Below are positions 40,891 through 53,710 of a stretch of DNA of 64,000 nucleotides, piece after piece (the stretch's first letter is position 1; each line of letters opens with the position of its first letter). The position numbers and the translations under genes are program-made. This DNA comes from Isoetes taiwanensis (taxonomy: Eukaryota; Streptophyta; Lycopodiopsida; Isoetales; Isoetaceae). The stretch covers positions 124,001 through 188,000 of the forward strand of contig JAJEKV010000419.1 in assembly GCA_021234155.1 (NCBI GenBank), read 5' to 3'. Under the pieces are notes generated by a model that was not told the DNA's origin, made no database searches, and worked only from the letters and a program-made list of their open reading frames with translations.

Positions 40891-42055
40891 TGCTATCTTT
40901 TCCTGTTATGTTCTTTTTCTACCTATTTTTATTTCTCATCTCTTCGGTCCTTTGTTGATCCAGTTTTTTTATGGTTATGCTTGTTTTGCGGTTCTAACCA
41001 TTACGGGTGTTTTTGGGAGTTCTTTGGTCTTGCAGGTTTTCTTATATTCCACCAGTTCCTGGGGACTTGCCGCGTTTCTGTTCGTCCTCCTCTTCGTTAC
41101 CTTCGGGGATCTCACCATTGGCTGGGGTCGTGCTCTATGTTCACCTTCGCTCTCGTCCGGTTTCTCTCTGTTCTCCAGGCAACACATTCGAGGTTGGTGG
41201 CGACCATTTCTCATTAGGGTTTTCCTCGAAAACCCGAAAGGGCGAGGATTTTTATCCCGATGAGAAGTTGTCGCCATTGCCCTCCTATATTGCCTTGGCA
41301 TATTTTTTTATGGGGTAGTTCGATATTGTTCCTATGGTCAGCTACCCCTCTCTCTTCCAAACATTGTATACTGCTGCTGTGATGAATGACAAGCCTACCT
41401 ACGCCGGTTTTGTGTCTCTTGCGAGTCCTTTCCCAGAATTTCTGAGTTATTATTTGATTTGGAGCAAAAAGGAAAGGATCAGATGTTTAAACCCTAAAGG
41501 CTTACAAAGGCATGGATCGAGCTACAAATAGAATAGAATAGAATAGTTTTTTTAACGTCCACGGAAGAACGACTATAAGCTCATTGAAATTGGAAAAAAG
41601 TCTGGCATTGATTTTACTCTGCAAAATATATAACATTTAGGAACGGAGCTGAGATGTAGAAGTGGGTGAGTTGGTTGCATCACCTCAACGCTTTTCACTA
41701 CACTAACGTGATACATTCTGGACAGTATCCATTTCATGTTGGAATTCTAGACCGAGAAACCAAATCCAAAAATTCTAAGAACAGATTGAATCATACCTTT
41801 GAGTTTTCAATGCAGAACCTGCAGAACTGGTTGAGCTCTCAGACATCCATGCTCTGCTCAGTCTCTCAGTGAAGAAGTATAAAAAGGTCAGCAAATATTG
41901 GTAAAAGAAAACAGGAAAAATGTGCACAAAATAGAAGAAGAAAATGTGCACATAGAAGGAGCCCCATTCGGCCCACTCAAAGTGATATAGCCATGGAAAT
42001 AGGGGAAAAATGTAAGGAGCTCACACACGGCAGATCAAAAAAGAAAAAATATTAG

Positions 42056-42538
42056 GTGATATGCCGGATTGCAATACAATGCAACATCGAACAGGCTTTT
42101 CTTCGGACCAAACCTGCCGGAGGTGCCATAGCCAAGAAAATAAAGGTTCCACTTCTTGAACGAATAGATCTGAGATGCAGAGGCCAGAGGCAAGTCCAGC
42201 TATATGGGCGCTTTGAAAAAATGATTCGAACTGAGAATTACCTGAGTTCAATTGTGGCACCTGAGTTCAAATTCTTGGCATTCAATTCTGCCAACAATAA
42301 TTCCGCAAGGGGAACACAAACGGGAAGGGAACGCCGCATGCGGCGTAACATGTGGTGTTCCATGGCACGGAACCCAACCACATCCAAAAATAAAAAAGAA
42401 GGTTTGGGAACAATAAATAATGGGGCATATTCAAATACAAGGGATATTGATAAGGATGTAAGTGAAGCAGATCTGGCACCTGAGCATATTGATAAAGCTA
42501 GAGAAATAAGATCCATGGAAGATCCTAATGGAGAATAG
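42056..42538 (+). CDS. unidentified open frame, doubtful
   Basis: The frame contains SSIVAPEFKFLAFNSA and an acidic stretch DIDKDVSEADLAPEHIDKAR near its end. The opposite strand is also open, with a GTAATTCTCAG boundary. No family is recognised. It could be a remnant of an element protein; I would not treat it as a gene without expression. Confidence 0.2.
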   Translation: MICRIAIQCNIEQAFLRTKPAGGAIAKKIKVPLLERIDLRCRGQRQVQLYGRFEKMIRTENYLSSIVAPEFKFLAFNSANNNSARGTQTGRERRMRRNMWCSMARNPTTSKNKKEGLGTINNGAYSNTRDIDKDVSEADLAPEHIDKAREIRSMEDPNGE

Positions 42539-42599
42539 CAAAGCGTCAAGTACATTCCCACAATCAAGAACTCCAAAGCTGGTGCACAAGATACCACTC

Positions 42600-44600
42600 T
42601 CAAATCCAGAACGATCGGGTTTGATTTAGGAGATTTGAAATTTCTAGTTAAAAACTAAAATAGATAAAGGACGCAATATAGATAGTAGAGTACGGAAAAT
42701 TTTTATGCTCTATGCTTAGAAATCTGAAATGACAATTGTAATTTATTCATACAAGATATTTATCGCGGCAGCCAAGGTCCTTGCGAACATTTTCTCTTCA
42801 CCAACATGCTTATTGATTTGAATTATATCTATTTGATATCAACACATGGTGATATGTTGTGTGTAGTCAAAATTATATGAAGATCCCAAGGCTGAGTGAT
42901 TCTTCATGAAGGGATAATGATATTTATGAGACGCTCTAAGACGGCTGATGGGGAATCCCAAGGGGGGCAGGATATAAATACACAAAGGGGAGAAGACACT
43001 TCAACTAGACTCAAGAAGCGGATTTATCTGCTTATCTCAAAACGCAGATAAATCGTACTTATGAATGTTTGGACTTGATGTCATAAGGTCAAGTCTTTCC
43101 AATAATGGAATTATGGAAATTATGGCTATAAACCATGAAGTGGAAGCAACAAAACTACCACAAATGCCGATTATGCATTAATGGATGCAACTTTTGTGAC
43201 CGTCTTATATAATGGCTAAAGGCATTGAGAGTGGTCAAGTGGGAGCCACGCGACCTATCTATGATGGAATTAGGATTTGGATAATAAGAATGAATGTTGC
43301 AATTCCTATGGCTTCACTAATCCCTTAACAAAGAAACTATTTTGGTCTATTCTATTCTCTAAAAAAGCTATAGTGGCCAAGCAGACTCACAAAAGAAAAA
43401 ACCAATAAAAAAAATCCATAAACAATATGACAGGTTGAAATTCACAATAAAAAGATGTAAGCATTAAAAAACTCATGAATCAAAGATCAATCTAGCACAA
43501 TGAGGAGACCCCAAAATAGTCTCAACTCTGTTGGGCTTTGAATACCCTTGCCTTATGAATTTTTAGGACTCTTTGCAGAACCTTTTTCCCTCTTTTAACA
43601 AACTATGGCAGTGAAGCAAAGGAACTTTTGCAGCTAAGGAACTGAAGGTGGAGAATTTCTATAATCATTAGAAGATACGTTTGCTTTTTATGTGATTGAA
43701 GATGCAATTTCGATGACTATTCCGAAATGGTTACAGGATTAGCTTAAGTACTGCAAAATCCTTCCACGCCAAATCAATCATTGCATAAGTCGAATCTTCC
43801 CACATCAATTCCTCCACAAATTGACTCTTGCAGAAAGATTCTTTTAATTAACTCTTGCACATCCAAGCTTCCTAGAAATTTGCAAATTAATCCTTGCTTG
43901 CCAATTTATTGCTTCCGTCTTTCATTTCTTGCAAAATAGTTGCTCTTGCAAGTAGATATTTTTTACTTGGCAAAAATAATGAGAGGAAAAAGGAAATCAT
44001 CAGGAGTCCTAACTTCTTGCCAGAAGATGTTTTTAGAATAAGAAATGTCTATAATGGCTTGATAGCTTTATCATCATCATAGTTACTACCAGATGAACCA
44101 TTTGTGTTTTTGTGCACTTCAAGCGCAAAAGCAAGGAATCTCCTCAAAACCGATCTACTAGTTAAAATCAACCAGTAGCAGCCCAAATCGGTTGAAGCAT
44201 TAGCAGTGTTGGTTTGGTCACAAGATTTGTCAGAAGAGAATTTTCAAGCGTTTGTGAAGGAATACAAAAGCAGGGATTATTCTTACCATAGTGGCTACAG
44301 AGAAAGCATGCGAACAATTGATTTGCCAAGCCTATGAAGCCACCAAAGTACTGGAAAATAACTCCAAAAGCACCCACTACAAAAACTGGGAAACTTTGGC
44401 GTAGACTTCATAAATTCTTCTTTTGAGAAAATTCTTGCCTCTTTTCCTCAATCCACATGGTAACTAAAATACCGTGGATTTAAAGCAAGCGAAGTAAAGT
44501 ACAGAGACTGATTGCTTGTAGGGCAAGAAATGGAAAGATCCACCCGAGGAATCCCCCAAATCTGATGGGTTTAATTTTGGCTATGGTCTTCTCTGTGTCA
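42600..44600. other. no gene seen
   Basis: Mixed AT-rich DNA with short ORFs only. I see no splice-framed exon and no clear repeat. Confidence 0.45.
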
Positions 44601-45145
44601 AGCCAAATGCATCCTCAGCATAAAAAAAATTAGGTTCAATAAAATATTAGAATCAAGCAAAACAAGGTGCTGCGCACAGAGGGTTGCCCTCCGTGTCCTG
44701 AAGGTGAAGTGGCTTAAATCATACTTCAAAGCCATGTTTTCACAATCAATCAAAATTGCTACTTCAGACCATACAATACTTGATACCATGACTTTATAAA
44801 GATTGGCCTAAAGAAATCACTAGTTCTTGTCATCATAACAACCCCAAAATTTGTGCTACGTGTAGTTTTTTGTTGTGTTTTTTGTAAAAAAACAACTAAG
44901 ATGCGTATTTTTTGTATGTGGTTTTTTACACAACAGAACACAGAACACGCGTAGTTTTTAAGGGTGGTTTTTAGACAAAAATAACGCGTGTACTTTTGAT
45001 GTACTTTTTAAAAGTTGCCATTGTTTTTAATGGTTGTTTTTCTCAAAAAGTATATGTAATTTTAAAGAAGACTCTACAATGGTCTTTCATTAATCTTGAC
45101 GTGTTGTTTTTACACAATATGATATGTAGTTAATAAAAAGATTAA

Positions 45146-45337
45146 CACATTATTTTTTAAAACAAGGTATTGTTTCAAGTGTTGTTTTTGCTAAAAAGGA
45201 ATGAAAACCACCCAAGGCCTTTGTTTCAACTATTGTTATAACACATTGTTTTTTAAAACTAGATATTGTTTCAAGTGTTGTTTTTTCTAAAAAAAAATAA
45301 AAACCCCCGATAGCCTTTGTTTCAACTATTGTTTTTA
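45146..45337. repeat. two-copy tandem repeat of about 95 bases
   Basis: The phrase ATTGTTTCAAGTGTTGTTTT..CTAAAAA..CCTTTGTTTCAACTATTGTT occurs twice. The surrounding 44.85-45.35 kb is rich in GTAGTTTTT..ACACAAC phrases that also occur near 58.18-58.40 kb, so it may belong to a small dispersed repeat family. Confidence 0.75.
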
Positions 45338-46409
45338 CACAATACAAGAATTTGTCGCTGTGGCCTTCGCCGCCGCTTTGTGCTTTTTGGTTTGTATGTT
45401 CAAAGATAAAAGAAGCTATAGGTAATATGAAGCATATGGAATATATGATATTACTATGAGAAAGGAATACATGCCTCTAACGACATGGATGATGAAATAT
45501 AAATTGATAAGAATAAGAAAAAAAATCAAAACTAATACAAAGCAAATATCATAGGGTACTTGGTTTACCATCCAAATGGACCATCTAGAAACATCATCTC
45601 CAAGGTAAGTTCCCAATCAGCATGACTAGATAAGAATAGACACTTCATAGCCACTAACCACTGGTGTTGCCGAAACTCCTCTTAAGGATTTGATCAAGCA
45701 AGAGGCTGGGGAAAGTACCCAAGATATAAGACTGTGCTTTTGGGAATGAACACAATTCAAGAAAGAGGCCATAACTAGTTGGGCAATCCGATTAGACTCT
45801 CTCCACATATTCAGTAATATTTCCACTCTTTTTGCTTCTCCGTCATGTTAAGGCTTTTTTTTTTTCCCTTTTTTTCTTTCTTTTTTCTTAACATGTGCTT
45901 CAAGAGGCGATACGTGGAAAAGTTCGGAGGGCAAAGTTACATCATGTTTCACCAAGAATGTATTTTTTCCTGGCTTTCTGATGTAGCCTCCTACTTTATA
46001 TTATCCTGATGTAGCCTCCTACTTTATGTTATGCTTTCATGTAGATGTGTTTTAGATGAATGCTGGTGGAGACATGCATAAAGGCTGTTGTAGGACGGAC
46101 CGACGAGTACATATAGTTCTCTTGGGCCTGATGTAGCCCAGGTTTAAATCCTAAGGGGTATTGTCTCGTATTTTTATATGTTCCCTATTTTTCATTTTAA
46201 ATTTTTACATCATGTGAAAGTGGACCATTGATCCCAGGAATATCCTGGATGTCATAGTCCCATAGCTTGATTAGGCTTCATGCATTTCAATTTTGATTGT
46301 TTATAATCCTGAAGTAACGACAAATTTTTCCGTGCAACATATGGAGAATATGGAGTTTAAAGTAGTAAATGGAAGTGGCAATATATGCACCAAAGTAATC
46401 TCTCCATTT

Positions 46410-47958
46410 TCACTCTAAGAATACCTGGAAACGATCTCCATTACTATCTACAATATCCAATAGCTGCTGTCCACTTTCCAATTCCCCATTCAAATTCACT
46501 GCTGAGTTCTCCACTGCGGCTCGCAAGTCCAATCCAGACACTCCTGTGTCATTTAAAATGCAAATGCACCTCAATCATAAGATGACGACAAGGGTATCTA
46601 TTTTCTTAGAAACTGATGTTAACATTACCAGTCACGATGTTTGACAAACCATCCAGAAAACCAGCCTGCAGATAAAAGTGTCCGTTAGACAGAAGACAAT
46701 AGGTGAAATTTTCAAGTCTTAACATCTTTATAGAAGCACACTTACTGGGATCCTGAAATCAAGCTTGACTTTGCCATTATTTGGTCGGACCACTACCCTC
46801 AAAAGGCGCGACCATAGTCCTGGGAGAGACCTCTGATTGTCTTCTTCAGTCATAGTCACAATTTCCGTTTCTGATTGTTTATGTTCTTCATCAATTTCAG
46901 GTATGCTTAACGGAGTGTTGCATGGTGTGGACTCTTCCGCACTTGAGAAGGATATCATTGACTTTTCTGTAGAAGTAGAAAACGTTATTCAAAGGATGGA
47001 AAATGCAAATGATTACTAATAGCTTTTTCGACAACAAAGGTTGTTCAACTTTTACTGATATCTGCAGATGACATAGGATCCACATATGAAACATAGTGCT
47101 TTGCATCTTCGTAGTACTGATTAAACCCCATTATTTCTTTGATCTCCATAAAAGATGGCATCATGCTCGGCCGTGGGAGGCGTCCACCCTTAAGAGCATC
47201 TAAGGCATCCTGCAGATAGCTATCAGAGTGAGTGCATCCTTCTATGGTAGCAAATTGTGACCATTCAATCCATTATGTTTTTGATAAACTACGCTTGTTG
47301 GTGCATTAGACACCGAAACCCTATGAATTCAGTTTAAGTTTATTTTCATGATGCTACTATTATCATAGAATCCAAGGTGTATAAAGCAAGAGACCATTCG
47401 GCGGACTCACATGGTATGTTCTTCCTACAAAACAAATGAGAACTTGCAATGGGTGTAAAAAAAGTGCCCTAAGGAAATGGAGCAAGCTTAGGGGCAGTTA
47501 TCACATAAAGGAAAGAATCTAAAATTAAGTACATGACAAATGCTAATAGAACTGACAGAACGTGGTATTTCCACAGAAACTGTGATTTGGATCAACAAGA
47601 ATAAATAATCATTGTACAAGCTATTCCTCAAGTGAAAGTAGCTTCCAAGCATTCAAAAAGGCCATGCACTTAAAGCATCGTGACATGCTGAACCCAAATA
47701 CAAGTCTGGAGACTTTAAAATACGTCTGAGAGTAACCACAGGAAGCTCTTTATAGGAAGCTAAGCATATCCGCTTATTCGATGTACGTGAAGAAGCATTG
47801 CACGGATTATTTCTGACATTTGGTAGGATATGCAAATGCAGGTTAGCTCTTAAGCCAGTCCACCGATGAAGACTAGAGCTTCTGCGTGCTGTTTTGAATG
47901 AAATGCTTGGATCAGCAGCGCGAGAAGGCTGTGAAATAGAGCAGTGAAGAGCTGCCAT
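46410..47958 (-). CDS. probable plastid-targeted protein with YvlB-like C-terminal motif
   Basis: Four exons fit with consistent phases: 47209-47056, 46966-46746, 46665-46629 and 46543-46410 (TGA at 46412-46410). All have GT-AG borders. A first exon starting MAALHCSISQPSRAADPSIS at 47958 has the Ser/Arg-rich, acid-poor character of a chloroplast transit peptide. Its junction to the next exon was not resolved and another small exon may lie between. The mature part has a Pro/Met-rich segment (GGRLPRPSMMPSFMEIKEIM), an acidic linker, then KVKLDFRIPAGFLDGLSNIV, VSGLDLRAAVENS and VDSNGDRFQVFLE at the very end. That tail resembles the SHOCT/YvlB-type motif (hydrophobic IP.., leucine-rich, G-ending strand); the match is tentative. 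No lesions are seen. The function is unknown. Confidence 0.7.
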
Positions 47959-48066
47959 CTCTATTTCTGCTCCGATCCTTGCAACTGCGGACATAAATTC
48001 TGAAAGGAAAATCTTCGGTCTGCCCTGCCAGTTACTCGGTTGGAGCATCCTGGATCCAGAATGCAA

Positions 48067-49411
48067 ATGACCGAGAGTTTACAGCGAATAGTAGGTTTGG
48101 AGCAGTCATCAGCATATTCTAGGTATATTTTAGCATATACCTAGGATATGCCATAAACCCAGATAAACAAGGGTTTGCCCCCCTAGGGGCAACCCTAAAA
48201 TGAAACTGCATTATATATATTGTGACAAATATATTAGTATCATTACCTATTTAGTTGCCATCCTACTTTTGATGCTTTTATAGTGCTACACGCTTCAACT
48301 ACGTCTGTTTCAGTTGTTGATAAGCTCTAGATGTGGTTCATCATGTTTCAGATTTGTATTATGTAGAGATGTCCCGTTATACAATTGTACCTTTGTTGTT
48401 AATGTTGCTAGTTCCTTTCAGCAGCCTAAGAGTATCATCAATCAGGGTGATGCTCGGATATGTGTCCCTCTTAAGAGGAAGTTCGACAAAAAAAATATCC
48501 AGCAGTTATATTAGCAATTTGAAATCTGGGGCTTACTTTGGTTATAGAAACTCTAAGGCTACAAGTAGCTCTGCACATAGGGACTATTTTCCTTTGGGCT
48601 TTTAACGTGTACTTTAGTCTCATGTACTTGTTTTCATGATTCAGTGATGAATATATATGTCATCCTTATAAAAAGAAAAAAAAAGTTATGATGTACAAAC
48701 CTCTTCACTGCACCTGGAAATCCAAACTTTCAAAGCGCTTTCTTGATCCTCTTCTAAATTTCATTGGCAACCACCCAATTAAAGGTAACTTAACAATAGA
48801 AAGAATTTTAACTTAAACTTAACAGCGGGTGCTAATGTACCCTTATTATCTAAGTATTGTTTGCTAAACAGTTTTGGTAATGATTCTACCTTTCATTGTC
48901 TACTTCTCATGAATTATTGTTAAAATAAAATGACTAGTTTGATAGGCATGTGTTTCTTCAATAAACGCAGTTGGCATACATGGAGTAATTACCAAGAGGT
49001 GGGAACACAACATGCGTAAGATAGTAAAGGGACGTGCACTGGAAATGTGTAAGAAGAATTAAAAAAAAAAGGAGGAAAAGAAGAAAGAAAGAATGATTTA
49101 CATCGTCCACGGAAACCAATTGGCCTATAGTTGGAAAAAGAACGATGAAAAGTGATTTAACAATAAATATAGCACTAGATACCTTGTGTTTGATCCGTAT
49201 GCACTTAGATGATAGCAATATGCCTTCCTGAATGATACAGGTACATGTACATATATGGCACTAGATACCTGTGCGCGATTAAGATGCATTTAAGATGATA
49301 ATAATATGCCTTCCTGAATGATACATGCTTGTATTTCTACGACAAATACATATTTCTAAGGAGTAGCATTCCTACTTGCAAAAGATGGACATTGATTTTC
49401 AAGTATATACC
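48067..49411. other. probable upstream/intergenic DNA
   Basis: No exon is defended. It contains a palindromic TTGCCCCCCTAGGGGCAA (48174-48191) and two near-identical copies of ATGCCTTCCTGAATGATACA at 49219 and 49307. Confidence 0.45.
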
Positions 49412-49606
49412 TCAAGGAACCGCCTTCTCCAGATTCTGTAGACTCAGAATGAGTGGCTGTGATGGATAATAACTAGTTGGCTTCATCTCAGATGGATAGA
49501 TGAATGCGAGCACCAAGAGAGGAGCAAAAGCTAATAGAGGAAGAAATAACATGAAGGTGGGAGGAGGGGCAGGAGGGGGCAATATGATAGGGAATACCAA
49601 GAGCAT
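49412..49606 (-). CDS. ARGOS/OSR-like small membrane protein (possible fragment)
   Basis: The 64-codon frame has two hydrophobic stretches around a proline cluster: LLVFPIILPPPAPPPTFMLF then LPLLAFAPLLVLAFIYPS. The Leu-rich, LPPxPPP, Leu-rich order is the OSR domain of ARGOS-family proteins, small endomembrane proteins affecting organ size and ethylene response. Family members usually have an N-terminal extension. Here the frame upstream reads GYSSYYYSI and then a stop, so the N-terminus may be in another exon or lost. The C-terminal 20 residues have no counterpart that I recall. Confidence 0.45.
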   Translation of the reverse strand: MLLVFPIILPPPAPPPTFMLFLPLLAFAPLLVLAFIYPSEMKPTSYYPSQPLILSLQNLEKAVP

Positions 49607-49732
49607 AATAGAATAATAATAGGAGCTATAGCCATATCTACTCTTTAAAAGCCCTTATCCCTTTTAGAACTATTTATATGAAGGAATGGAGGCCGATTCC
49701 ATCCTCCATTACGATTTGCCTTATTGCCCACT

Positions 49733-49860
49733 TGCATTTGTTTATGCAAACCAAGGTGAAATATTGGTGCTGCCAGTAGGGTATGGTCGTCCTGTGTTGC
49801 CAAATGCAAACCAACGTGAAATGTCAGTGCCGCCAGTAGGGTATGGTCGCCTTGCATTGC
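49733..49860. repeat. two-copy tandem repeat (about 62 bases)
   Basis: A unit with TGCAAACCAA(G/C)GTGAAAT and GCCAGTAGGGTATGGTCG is repeated twice. No function is evident. Confidence 0.85.
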
Positions 49861-50586
49861 GCATGTACCTTAGGCCCTGAGGTACCGTTTCGTGTACACG
49901 AGCCCTGCAATCATCGCCAAGTGTCGCACATGTACTTAAGACCCTCGGGTACTATCTCGTGTAATTCGAGAGTGTTTCCCCCTTGCAATCGGCATCTGTA
50001 CACTATACACCATCAGGGTATAAATTCTTTTTAGCACTAGCAAATTTTGGTATAAAAATAGAATATAGAATAAAATATTATCAAAAAAAAATTTAACTCC
50101 AAAGGAAAGTGGCTTTGCGTAGTACTTTTTAGTGTACATCCGCGTTAAAATCTCTTCTTCTTCTTCTTCTATAAAAGGGGTCCTTTTAGGGGTACTTTAT
50201 CCTTCTCTGATAATGGCGGCATCTGCTGTTGCTTAGTCCTTAGTTTTCCGGCATCTGTTGCTGCTTAATCCTTGGTTTTTATTTTAGATTTGGTGGCTAT
50301 CTGCTAGTAGCTTATCTCCGTTCTTCTTACTTCTTCCTTTTAAGAACGTGGGTCTGCCACCAAGCACCTGGGGTCTGCCGAGGTCTGTAATAGCCAAAAT
50401 CTGTTCATTTGTTTTGCTTCTTGGCATTTTTACGCTTTTCGTTCAGATCTGTTGACCTTTTGTTCATTTTTGTGTAATTTTGGCAGATCTTTTGTTCTTA
50501 ATCCCTCTTGTTTTTATGAGCGAGAGCGGATCTTTTTGCGGATGGAACACTACACAACGAAAAAACGTGCTCATATCCCTTGAAAA

Positions 50587-50608
50587 TCCCCGATTGAGGA
50601 ATCGGGGG
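50587..50608. repeat. perfect 8-bp-stem hairpin
   Basis: CCCCGATT/GAGG/AATCGGGG sits just before a run of degenerate GGGGTATTTTC-like repeats (50611-50940). Confidence 0.7.
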
Positions 50609-50610
50609 AC

Positions 50611-50940
50611 TTGAGAACAATGGGTTATTTGCTTTGCAAGCGGGGAATTCTTGAAAAAAGAGGTATATTATGCAGGGGGACATTAGTAGTAATGGGGATT
50701 CTTGAAAAAAAGGTATATCCTAATGGGGAAATTAATAGAAATAGGGGGATTGCAAAATGCCTGCGTGGGTATTTTCATGAAAGAGGATTGGGTCAAAAGG
50801 ATTTTTTGCGAATGTATTGGGGTATTTTCAAGAAAAGGGGACTAATTAAAAAGGGAATTTGCAAATGGATTGGGGTACTTTCAAGAGGGACTGGTTCAAA
50901 AAGAGAACTTGTGAATGGATTGGGGTATTTTTAAATAAAG
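50611..50940. repeat. degenerate tandem repeat rich in GGGTATTTTC
   Basis: At least four copies of a G-rich phrase (GATTGGGGTATTTTCAAG-like) occur about 60 bases apart. An open frame across it is probably a result of the repeat and not a gene. Confidence 0.6.
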
Positions 50941-51726
50941 GAGGATTGAGTGAAAGGGGAATTACCGAAAAAATGGAGGATTGCAATAAGTATGGCCCAA
51001 TTTGGCGAGAGCTCTATATCCAATAAAAGAGCATCAAATAGCTGCTAAGACTTTCCATTCTTCAAATTAGGCATCTTGAGGGATTTGTGCTCAAAACACG
51101 CATGATGAAATCGCACAATACCACGCGTGTGCTAGTTTTGACCCGATCCCGTATGACCGAAAAAGTATATTTATCAAGATTATCTTATACAGGCCATCAA
51201 TGGTCGGAAAAGGATCTGCCCAAACGATGAGTTCCCATGATGACGCCACCGGTGCAGCTGGTCTCTCTCCCAGTTTACGGGTCAGAGCATCGAATGTTCG
51301 AGAGAGCAAAAGGGCAGCGAAGGGCAAAACGGACTAGATCGGCCTCTCAATCCGTCCGGCTATGGCAGGCCTGAAGGGCTTTAGTTCAGCTCTGGAAAAA
51401 AAAAGATTTGGCTTAAATCCAGCTATTTATGCCTCGAATCTTGAGTAATTATGGCGATTTGCTTCAGCATTTTATTCCGTGTACTCCCTGGTTTTTTCTG
51501 CCGGAAGTGCTTCATTTTCATTTTTCTAGTTTTTTTTTATGAATCCTTTTAAACGAAGAAGCGTGAGAAAAAAAACTACTTCTTTGTCCCGAAAGTTCTC
51601 CATTTCTTTGTTTCTAGCTTGTAAAAAAATCTTCTAGTATGGATGTTAAAATCAACTGAAGGATTACGCGGGGTTTAGATATTTAGGGTTTGTTTTTCTT
51701 GTTTACGTTTTCGAAGAGAGGGTACT

Positions 51727-52697
51727 CATGGCTATGGCGTGCAGCCCCTTGGCAACATGCTTCAGACGTCTCAAGGCAATGCTAGAGATAGTGGTCTTGG
51801 AAGCCTTCACATATTAAGCCCGACATGGTTTTATGTGACATTTTTGGACTAGTGAGTGCAAAAGATTTGGGATGTTTGAGCTTAGTTAGCGAGAGCCATG
51901 TATGTATTTTGCCATCGGGATAATCTTTGGAGAAACACGGTTTTAGAAGAAATGAAGGGAGACTTTACTTTTAACACACATTTGTAGCAAAAGAAGTATC
52001 CGGGCTTTCATCATCGTCATCATGTACCCCTCAAGGTATGCAATTTGTTTGTTATATTAGTATAATAAAAAGGCTAGAATTTGTCTTGCATCTTCTAAAT
52101 GTCGAACATAAACTGTGATTCCTTGTCTCGGGTAAAAGCACATTTACTCGATTATCTGTTCCAAAGCTGGCTCGTGCTAGTTTGGAGATAAAAAGGAATG
52201 GTTAATAAGAGACAACATTGAGCGAAGAAGTAAATTGTCCCTGGAAGAGTTTATCGGTGAATTTGAGGAACCCAATACACTGTACTTATATGAGATGCTC
52301 TTGAGGCCCGGCCCTTTGGTAAAAGTGGGATAGGGATTACCTGCTAAAACATGCACAAAATGTGTCAATGGCTGCAGGACCTGTAAGCATGAAGCTGGAA
52401 GACTACTTTGTGTATGCAGAGGTTAAGGAAGAACGGCCGCTATACATTTTTGATTCCAACTTTGGGAAAAAATGTCCACAGTTGGCAGCAGATTATGACA
52501 TTCCAATTTATTTCAAGAATGACCTGTTTTCAATCCTTGGCAATGATAGACCAGATTTTCAGTGGCTTATAATGGGACCAGCGAGATCTGGTTCTTCTTT
52601 CCATATTGACCCTAACAGCACTTCTGCATGGAATGCGGTGATCAGAGGTTCTAAGAAGTGGATCCTTTGCAGTAATCCATACGAATTAATACCTTAG
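51727..52697 (+). pseudogene. JMJ21-like F-box/JmjC protein, broken and truncated
   Basis: The first part reads, across several frames, LGSLHILSP, DMVLCDIFGLVSAKDLGCLS and DNLWRNTVLEEMKGDFTFN, an F-box-like start. A middle part (about 52140-52330) gives KKEWLIRDNIERRSKLSLEE and FIGEFEEPN. The last part (from an acceptor at 52377) is one clean frame with KLEDYFVYAEVKEERPLYIF and WLIMGPARSGSSFHIDP..TSAWNAVIRGSKKW. H-I-D is the iron-binding HxD of JmjC oxygenases. After KKW the frame ends, so the C-terminal half, with the second metal His, is missing. Frame shifts and stops in the first two parts show decay. The order matches plant JMJ21/JMJD6-type genes. Confidence 0.75.
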
Positions 52698-53379
52698 TAA
52701 TCCTTTGCAGTATCTATCTATAGCAGGATGTGCAATATTTCTTCAAAAGGGAAAGCTTTTAGCTTTGTTAAATCTCAATCCCTATGTTCTTTCCCTTTTA
52801 GGTTCTCCACTTGTTGCCGGCAGTAGCTTAGCATATGTTTTTCATGAGCTTCTTTCTATCAATCTTTGTCTAACTCGAGCAATTTTTCGTGCACATGACT
52901 TATGAAGCTTTTATCTTGTGAGGGAGCTGGTTTTGGTGAACTCAATGCTAGGTCTGCAACTTAGTGCGGTGAGTTACAAGTTTATTTCTTTATGTTTGGA
53001 ATTTGGAATACTTTTCACAGACTAATTTTTATTTTAAATCTACCTTTTGCTAATTTGCACCATTTGAGCTAACGTCCTGTTTGACCAGACACAATGAATG
53101 TGTTAAAATGGACCGATATGGGATGTGCAAAAGCAACAGACCCCCTTACCACCGGACTCTGTTAAAATGGCTACAGCAATGGAGAGGGATATTAGAAGAA
53201 TATGGCTACAGCAATCAAGAGGGATATTAGAAGAATTGAAAGGAGCAACAGAGCAGGGGATAAGAGCAGGGGATAATATTAGCTGAAAAATATGACAGAT
53301 TGATAAGACTCTAATATGAACTCTATTTGTTACTCTTGTTTCTGAAATAATAAGAAATCTATCAAATTGTTATCGATCT

Positions 53380-53710
53380 AAAGAGTATTATTTTCAAATG
53401 ATAGCAGAATATTATCTTACAAATGATATCTATTATTTAAAACAGAGCATTACCTTGCATTACCTTACAAATGACAGCAGGGTATCTTATTGAAACAGGG
53501 TATTATATGGTATTATATGAAACAGGGTATTATGTTACAAATTACAATAGGGTATTATCTTACAAATTACAATAGGGTATCATATGAAACGGAGTATTAT
53601 CTGAAATCTGAAATGGGGTATTATCTTACAAAATAAGAATAGGGTATAAATTTACAATCATTGAATGGGGGATTGTGGCACCAGCATAACAGGGTATTAT
53701 CTTACAAATG
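53380..53710. repeat. GGGTATTATCTTACAAAT minisatellite
   Basis: About ten degenerate copies of an ACAGGGTATTATCTTACAAA-like unit with variable spacers (ACAGCAG, AATAG). The sequence changes into G-rich GGGGGATTGTGGC phrases at 53660-53730. Confidence 0.8.
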
